Origin: PFJX01 sp963713085 | Lineage (GTDB): Bacteria; Pseudomonadota; Gammaproteobacteria; Burkholderiales; Thiobacillaceae | Reading direction: 5' to 3' | Assembly (NCBI GenBank): GCA_963713085.1 | Contig: CAVQKQ010000013.1 | Coordinates: 62,001 to 126,000 of the forward strand | Length of the DNA: 64,000 nucleotides | Shown here: piece by piece, positions 59,997-64,000 of the stretch | How positions within the stretch are numbered: the first letter of the stretch is position 1 | Layout: every line of letters begins with the position of its first letter | Notes under the pieces: generated by a model | What the model was told of the DNA's origin: nothing | Database searches by the model: none | What the model saw: only the letters and a program-made list of their open reading frames with translations | Position numbers and translations under genes: made by a program

Positions 59997-60494
59997 ATGA
60001 AAGTCGTCCTGACCACCCTGGCCGTCGGCCTGCTGTCCGCCACCGCCGCCCATGCCGCCACCCCCTACATGTCCGCCGATTGGGCCGCCCAGGCTTGCCA
60101 GACGTGGAACGCCACCCCTGCCCTGGCCAACGAGTTGGGCGTCAAGTGGATCAAGAACGACAAGGGCCGCGGCTACAAGATCATCCACATGTTCCGCACC
60201 GATTGCGGGGTGGACAGCAAGGTGGAGATCAAGATCGTGCCCCAGGATGGCAAGGCCCTGTGCACCTATGGCGGCAGAGTAGTTGATGCCAAGCTGGACT
60301 ACGACGTGGATTACCAGATGCACGCCACCACCCAGGATTGGAAGTCAGACATGAACCCGGCCACCGCCATGATGTTCGGCAACTTGAAGTTCGACGGCCC
60401 GAAGCTCGAGGCCATGAGCGTGATGGGGCCGTTCAAGGGGTTCATGACCCTGGCCAGCAAGGTGCCCGGCGACGCTGCCTGCCCGTCCAGGTAA
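59997..60494 (+). CDS. Periplasmic SCP2 sterol-binding-like protein
   Basis: 165 residues with a signal peptide (VVLTTLAVGLLSATAAHAA). The mature domain has the SCP2-like order: WAAQACQTWNATPALANELG, YDVDYQMHATTQDWKSDMNP, then NLKFDGPKLEAMSVMGPFKG near the end. SCP2 proteins carry lipids in a hydrophobic tunnel. Three cysteines could use the disulfide pair encoded upstream. A clear terminator follows. Confidence 0.7.
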   Translation: MKVVLTTLAVGLLSATAAHAATPYMSADWAAQACQTWNATPALANELGVKWIKNDKGRGYKIIHMFRTDCGVDSKVEIKIVPQDGKALCTYGGRVVDAKLDYDVDYQMHATTQDWKSDMNPATAMMFGNLKFDGPKLEAMSVMGPFKGFMTLASKVPGDAACPSR

Positions 60495-60512
60495 GCAATA
60501 ATGAATGCAGTG

Positions 60513-60540
60513 AAAAGCCCGCTTCCAGCGGGCTTTTTTG
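60513..60540 (+). terminator. Intrinsic terminator after the SCP2-like gene
   Basis: AGCCCGC-TTCCA-GCGGGCT stem-loop followed by six T residues, with an A run on the 5' side. Confidence 0.92.
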
Positions 60541-60547
60541 TTTGACT

Positions 60548-61509
60548 GACAAGAATGACTAGGGTCATCGTGACCAAAGTCAAACCGTCAACCCGCGCTT
60601 CTCGCAGCACCAGGGTCTCGGGCATCGCCGCGTAGGTGGCCTTGTCCATCCAGGCCGGCCGTTGCGGACGCACCCAAGCCACCACATGATCCTTCGTGCC
60701 CAGGTGCCGACCCCGGCGGAAATCGGTCTGTCGCAGTTGATGTTGCCGAACCACGATAGACAACGCCTTGCCGGATCAGCCAAACCAACAGGAAATAACC
60801 GGAGAAATAGCGGTCGGCGATCACCACATCACCCGGCCGCAAACGCGGGGCAAGCTGCCGCAGAAGCGCAGTCTCCCCGGTTCCCTTGCCCTCGCAAGAC
60901 CCCGTTGCCCACTCCAACACGGCGCCACACGATAACGAGATGATGGTCACCAAACGCACTAACGGAAATCCCAGGCCAGGCCGCTGGGGCCGGCTTTGAG
61001 GGAACTTGGCTTGATTCTCCGGTGTGTCGGGCATGGACAGCGTCGTGCCATCAATGAGCTTGACCTCACGGCCTCGCCAGCGCCAAACCTCGGGCTGGGC
61101 GGCGCGCACCGTTCCCCCACTTCTCGCCCAATCCGCTCAATCAGGCCCAAGGCAAGCCGTGCCCGCCCTTGCAATAAGGCCCGTTGTTCAAGCTGCAAGG
61201 TCGCTGCCCCAGTGCCACACGCTGGCTGACTCCACGCGCAACCGCATCCTGACAACTGTGGTCCGCTCCAAGCACTTGTTCGATGAACAACAGTAAGGTT
61301 TGCAGTGGACCATAGATGCGCTCACGGTAGTTTCCCGTTTCTTCCTCAACCCACTGCAACAGGGTTTTTTGCGGAACGACCCGTGCCAGCGCGGTGCCTG
61401 CTCCTTGGGCAAATCGTCCACAAAACGCTTTACTTGCCCAGCAAGCATGGGCTTCTTGATACATCCATTTGGACTGACCCTCCTGCGTTATACAACACGG
61501 TTTCGTCAC
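60548..61509 (-). pseudogene. Decayed IS4-family transposase remnant
   Basis: Pieces of one transposase lie in different minus-strand frames: LQWVEEETGNYRERIYGPLQ (61141-61509); VKLIDGTTLSMPDTPENQAK and VVIADRYFSGYFLLVWL (about 60780-61109); then DFRRGRHLGTKDHVVAWVR (about 60560-60760). At least two frameshifts are needed to join them and the C-terminus with the catalytic Glu is missing. Unrelated to the intact IS4 element at 41993. Confidence 0.8.
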
Positions 61510-61616
61510 CTGTATCGTAACGCTGGAGTTCGTCAGTTCACCTCTATCTAATTGTTCAATATGATATTCTCTAAAGATAGTGCAGGCCCTTATTTATCTA
61601 TTGTTGATACCACCCG

Positions 61617-62015
61617 TCAGAACCTGATTCGGAACGCCACGCCGACCGGCTTGCACTGCCGTATTCGGATATCGCCGTCGTCACGGTTCCAGGCATTGCC
61701 TTCCAGCATCTCCAGCTTCCATCCCGGGTTGTCGGCGATCGGTTTGGCGACCATGCCGTAATGCGACTGCCTCAACAGGGATTTGATCTGCGCGAGCAAT
61801 CTCCCCGCCTTGCTCGAAGCGGATTCCACCGCGCCGGTCTCGTCGGACAGGGGCGGCAGCATTCCGGTCTCCACCTGATCGATAGTTGCCTGTGCTTCCA
61901 GGCCGCCTGCGTAGGAGTGGGCGCCGCCGACGGCCTTGGCGTTGCTCTTTGCAATCGACCAACCCGGCAGCCCCGTCATGACCGCCATTCCCATGAGCAT
62001 CGCCTTGCGTTTCAT
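61617..62015 (-). CDS. Small exported protein, paralogue B
   Basis: 132 residues from the ATG at 62015, starting MKRKAMLMGMAVMTGLPGWS (signal peptide). Central SASSKAGRLLAQIKSLLRQS and HYGMVAKPIADNPGWKLEML match the paralogue at 53955. It is divergent from the Spy-like gene across a 211-bp region containing a TTACA-N13-TGTAA dyad. Family not recognised. Confidence 0.75.
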   Translation of the reverse strand: MKRKAMLMGMAVMTGLPGWSIAKSNAKAVGGAHSYAGGLEAQATIDQVETGMLPPLSDETGAVESASSKAGRLLAQIKSLLRQSHYGMVAKPIADNPGWKLEMLEGNAWNRDDGDIRIRQCKPVGVAFRIRF

Positions 62016-62091
62016 CTCTGCCTCCTGATGCGCCGTACCGGACAATTTATTTATAGCGGAGGCATTTCCGTTTTTCCCCATCGCTTTACGC

Positions 62092-62114
62092 TTACACCCC
62101 GACACACTCTGTAA
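62092..62114. promoter_or_regulatory. Dyad in the Spy/small exported protein divergent region
   Basis: TTACA-N13-TGTAA. A related dyad with 12-bp spacing occurs at 56062-56083, and a degraded version in the 54.4-kb remnant. Likely an operator for an envelope-stress regulator; the protein is not identified. Confidence 0.45.
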
Positions 62115-62226
62115 CCCCTTGGCCGCATTCGGACATCCCTCCGATACACGCGCTCCCCACACTGCGAGTCATGCCGTGCCCGATTCCGGACCGGCTGTTT
62201 TCTCAACGACTCTGAAGGAGATCACG

Positions 62227-62751
62227 ATGAGCATGATTCAAAAACTGTTCAGCAAACGCGCCCTGATGGTGGGCCTGATCGCCGGGTCCGGCGTCCTGGC
62301 GGCATCCACTTTCGCGATGTCGAACGGCGGCGACGGCCAGCCCGGCTGTGCGGCCCGCCACGGCCAGACGGTCCAGTCCCAGCGGGAGGCGTTTCGCGCC
62401 AGGCACCTAGCCGACCTGAAGGACAATCTCAAGCTGCAGCCCCAACAGGAAGCGGCCTGGCAGGCCTTCGCCGATGCCGCCGCGCCGGTTAGGGGACCGA
62501 TGGGCAATGCGGACCGGCAGGCCCGGCGGGACGAGATCCGGCAACTGAATACGCCCCAGCGCCTGGACAAGATGCTGGCCCGGGCCGACCAGCGCCACAC
62601 CTATATGGTCCAGCGTGCCGAGGCGGTGAAGCGGTTCTACGCCCAACTTAGCCCCGAGCAGCAAAGCGTGTTCGATGCCGAGGCCATGCCTTTCCGCCAC
62701 GGCCGTCACGGCGGGCATCACCATCACGGCGACCACCATCAGCAATCCTGA
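62227..62751 (+). CDS. Spy/CpxP family periplasmic protein
   Basis: 174 residues, signal peptide (ALMVGLIAGSGVLAASTFA), then a helical body with two LTxxQ-type motifs: LKDNLKLQPQQEAAWQAFAD and FYAQLSPEQQSVFDAEAM. The C-terminus is His-rich (HGRHGGHHHHGDHHQQS), suggesting metal binding. Spy and CpxP are ATP-independent chaperones induced by envelope stress. CTGAAGGAG precedes the ATG. Confidence 0.88.
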   Translation: MSMIQKLFSKRALMVGLIAGSGVLAASTFAMSNGGDGQPGCAARHGQTVQSQREAFRARHLADLKDNLKLQPQQEAAWQAFADAAAPVRGPMGNADRQARRDEIRQLNTPQRLDKMLARADQRHTYMVQRAEAVKRFYAQLSPEQQSVFDAEAMPFRHGRHGGHHHHGDHHQQS

Positions 62752-62824
62752 GCGGTCTTACGTACATGGGCGGGCGACCGCCCATTTTTATTGCCTGCCC
62801 GCCTTGTGCATAGGGATGGGGGGC

Positions 62825-62862
62825 CCGAGCCGTACGCTATTTACCGAGCCGTACGCTATTTA
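62825..62862. repeat. 19-bp tandem duplication
   Basis: Two exact copies of CCGAGCCGTACGCTATTTA lie end to end in the gap before the gene at 62954. Probably slippage; a regulatory effect is possible. Confidence 0.9.
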
Positions 62863-62953
62863 TCAAGTGATAAGGCCAGGGGAGCACGGCCAGAAGCCGA
62901 TACACCACCCCCCATCGTCCCTCGGCAGCCTCGAACCAAGACAGGAGGACGAG

Positions 62954-63388
62954 ATGAAGCGTATGGCGGTATTCACGACGACCCTAGACTTGGCGTCTTT
63001 GGCGAACTTCGCTATGGCCGCCGCTGATCAGTTGCCGGGGGTCTACGACGGAAAGCTCAGCGAGTCGGATGGCTATCCCGGCGGGAAGGGAGATCCCTTC
63101 GTGGTCACGATCGGAAAGAAGGAGATCTATGGCGGATCCATGACTTTCGGCATCGATAACGTGGATCCGATCCTGTTCGAAACCAGGACCGTGGACAAAC
63201 AACTCCAGCCCGGGCAAAGGACGGTCAAGCTGGTCAGCCCGGGGAGATCGGAACAGGATGTTGAAATCGAAATCGTCTTCATGAAGCTGGGGGCGGGCGG
63301 CAAACCGGTGTTCCTGAAGATGATGCGCACCAAACCCCAGAAACATACCCAGAAGTCCATAGCCTGCGGCAACCTGGTCGGGAAGTAG
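62954..63388 (+). CDS. Exported protein of unknown family
   Basis: 144 residues with AGGAGG 6 bp before the ATG. A weak signal peptide (MKRMAVFTTTLDLASLANFA with MAAAD cleavage region) is followed by a beta-rich domain (VYDGKLSESDGYPGGKGDPF, then VTIGKKEIYGGSMTFGIDNV). One Cys near the C-terminus. No family recognised. Confidence 0.65.
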   Translation: MKRMAVFTTTLDLASLANFAMAAADQLPGVYDGKLSESDGYPGGKGDPFVVTIGKKEIYGGSMTFGIDNVDPILFETRTVDKQLQPGQRTVKLVSPGRSEQDVEIEIVFMKLGAGGKPVFLKMMRTKPQKHTQKSIACGNLVGK

Positions 63389-63711
63389 TTGGCGGATCGA
63401 GGGTAGTGCAGGCGTTGGCCTCACTACCCACTATGCCGGACGACCAACAGGTGCCCGGTGCCAAGTATCACCGTTGCCAGGCCCCACGCGTCGTAGACAC
63501 CATTGGGCACGAGGGTTCCGGCGTGGTCAGACTCGGATTCTTCCAGCCTGCCCCATGCGTTAAAAGGACCCCTTTAGGATGTGACGGAAGTCGCTGCCAA
63601 CGGGCGCATTTCAGTGCAAGATATTATGGTTCTTGCCACACGGCCAACGGCGGTTTTGAACCATCGCCACGGCATCCAACACCATCCAACACCATCGACA
63701 GGAGAACAACC
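63389..63711. other. Gene-free gap with one hairpin
   Basis: GGGTAGTG (63401-63408) pairs with CACTACCC (63422-63429) just after the preceding gene, a possible terminator without a T run. Near 63670-63700 the phrase CATCCAACAC is tandemly repeated. No ORF is supported. Confidence 0.5.
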
Positions 63712-64000
63712 ATGGGCTTATTTGATGATGCCATCGGCAATGTGATGAACAACCTGGGGGGCGGGTCGAACGCCCAGGGCGGCAATCCCATTTTGCAGAT
63801 GGTCATGGGCCTGATCCAGCAGCACGGCGGGCTGGGCGGCCTGGTGGACATGCTGGCCCGGAACGGCCTGGGCCAGCAGGCGGCCTCCTGGGTGGGCACC
63901 GGCGCCAATGCGCCCGTGACCGCCCAGCAGATCAGCCAGGCCCTGGGCAGCGGTCCCCTGGCGGCCTTGGCCGGACAATTCGGCATTGACCCCCAGACCC
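63712..64000 (+). CDS. YidB family (DUF937) protein, 5' part (runs off the window)
   Basis: 96 codons are visible with no stop. It begins MGLFDDAIGNVMNNLGG, then VMGLIQQHGGLGGLVDML, NGLGQQAASWVGTG and ISQALGSGPLAALAGQFGID, matching YidB/DUF937. Acid-residue and Gly-rich helical repeats; cellular role unknown. AGGAG lies 7 bp before the ATG. Confidence 0.85.
   Translation, partial: MGLFDDAIGNVMNNLGGGSNAQGGNPILQMVMGLIQQHGGLGGLVDMLARNGLGQQAASWVGTGANAPVTAQQISQALGSGPLAALAGQFGIDPQT

Noticed and set aside
62820..62870. Short tandem repeat considered as a CRISPR or iteron
   Set aside because: Only two copies directly abutting, with no spacers and no cas or rep genes nearby.

Overview
The window is high-GC DNA with dense short-spaced operons, class Ia nrdAB with NrdR boxes, a narXL-narK1K2GHJI locus, an RspA-type DsrC homologue and a σ54 two-component system. 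Together these suggest a denitrifying or nitrate-respiring betaproteobacterium (Rhodocyclales or Nitrosomonadales-like). That assignment is inference; no rRNA or other marker gene is present. I saw no rRNA, tRNA or CRISPR array.

Layout. 1-8 kb: the end of a GH15 glucoamylase, a K+ channel, then a block headed by a near-perfect σ54 promoter (yfdX, a lone ccoQ-like gene, rhomboid, histidine kinase, σ54 activator, DUF202, TMEM175-like channel). 8-14 kb: Yip1/MarR and LysR/HPP divergent pairs, DUF488, a molybdopterin oxidoreductase and an FmdE-like protein. 14.9-30.2 kb: nitrate respiration. Reading leftwards on the minus strand: narK1, narK2, narG, narH, narJ, narI and two almost identical rspA genes; reading rightwards: narX, narL and an HPP-CBS membrane protein that may move nitrite. 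A 7-2-7 NarL-type site lies between the two arms, and palindromic REP/BIME elements fill three of the nar intergenic gaps. 30.2-33.4 kb: a small membrane protein, an OmpA-like lipoprotein and a decayed V/A-ATPase subunit I.

33.5-39.6 kb: a ribonucleotide reductase operon with overlapping promoter and NrdR boxes. Between nrdA and nrdB lie an HDOD gene, a 41-codon ORF that looks like NrdB's first residues joined to NrdA's last residues, and a lipoprotein. 39.6-50 kb is an accessory region: orphan antitoxin-like genes, a P63C gene, an IS4 element, an IS481 element, an ISL3 element inserted in phzF with a 7-bp target duplication, an AT-rich orphan, duplicated pseudo-receiver genes and a second phzF fragment. 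A short motif, AATGGGGWCAG-like, recurs at the edges of these blocks.

50-64 kb: small secreted and lipoprotein genes, a second Yip1 protein, a LuxR regulator, a DUF5671 membrane protein, a contractile tail-sheath gene with no other tail genes, GST, a BdbC/BdbD-type disulfide pair, a periplasmic SCP2-like protein, an IS4 remnant, a Spy-like protein divergent from a small secreted protein (this divergent module has a partial second copy at 54 kb), and the start of a YidB-family gene.
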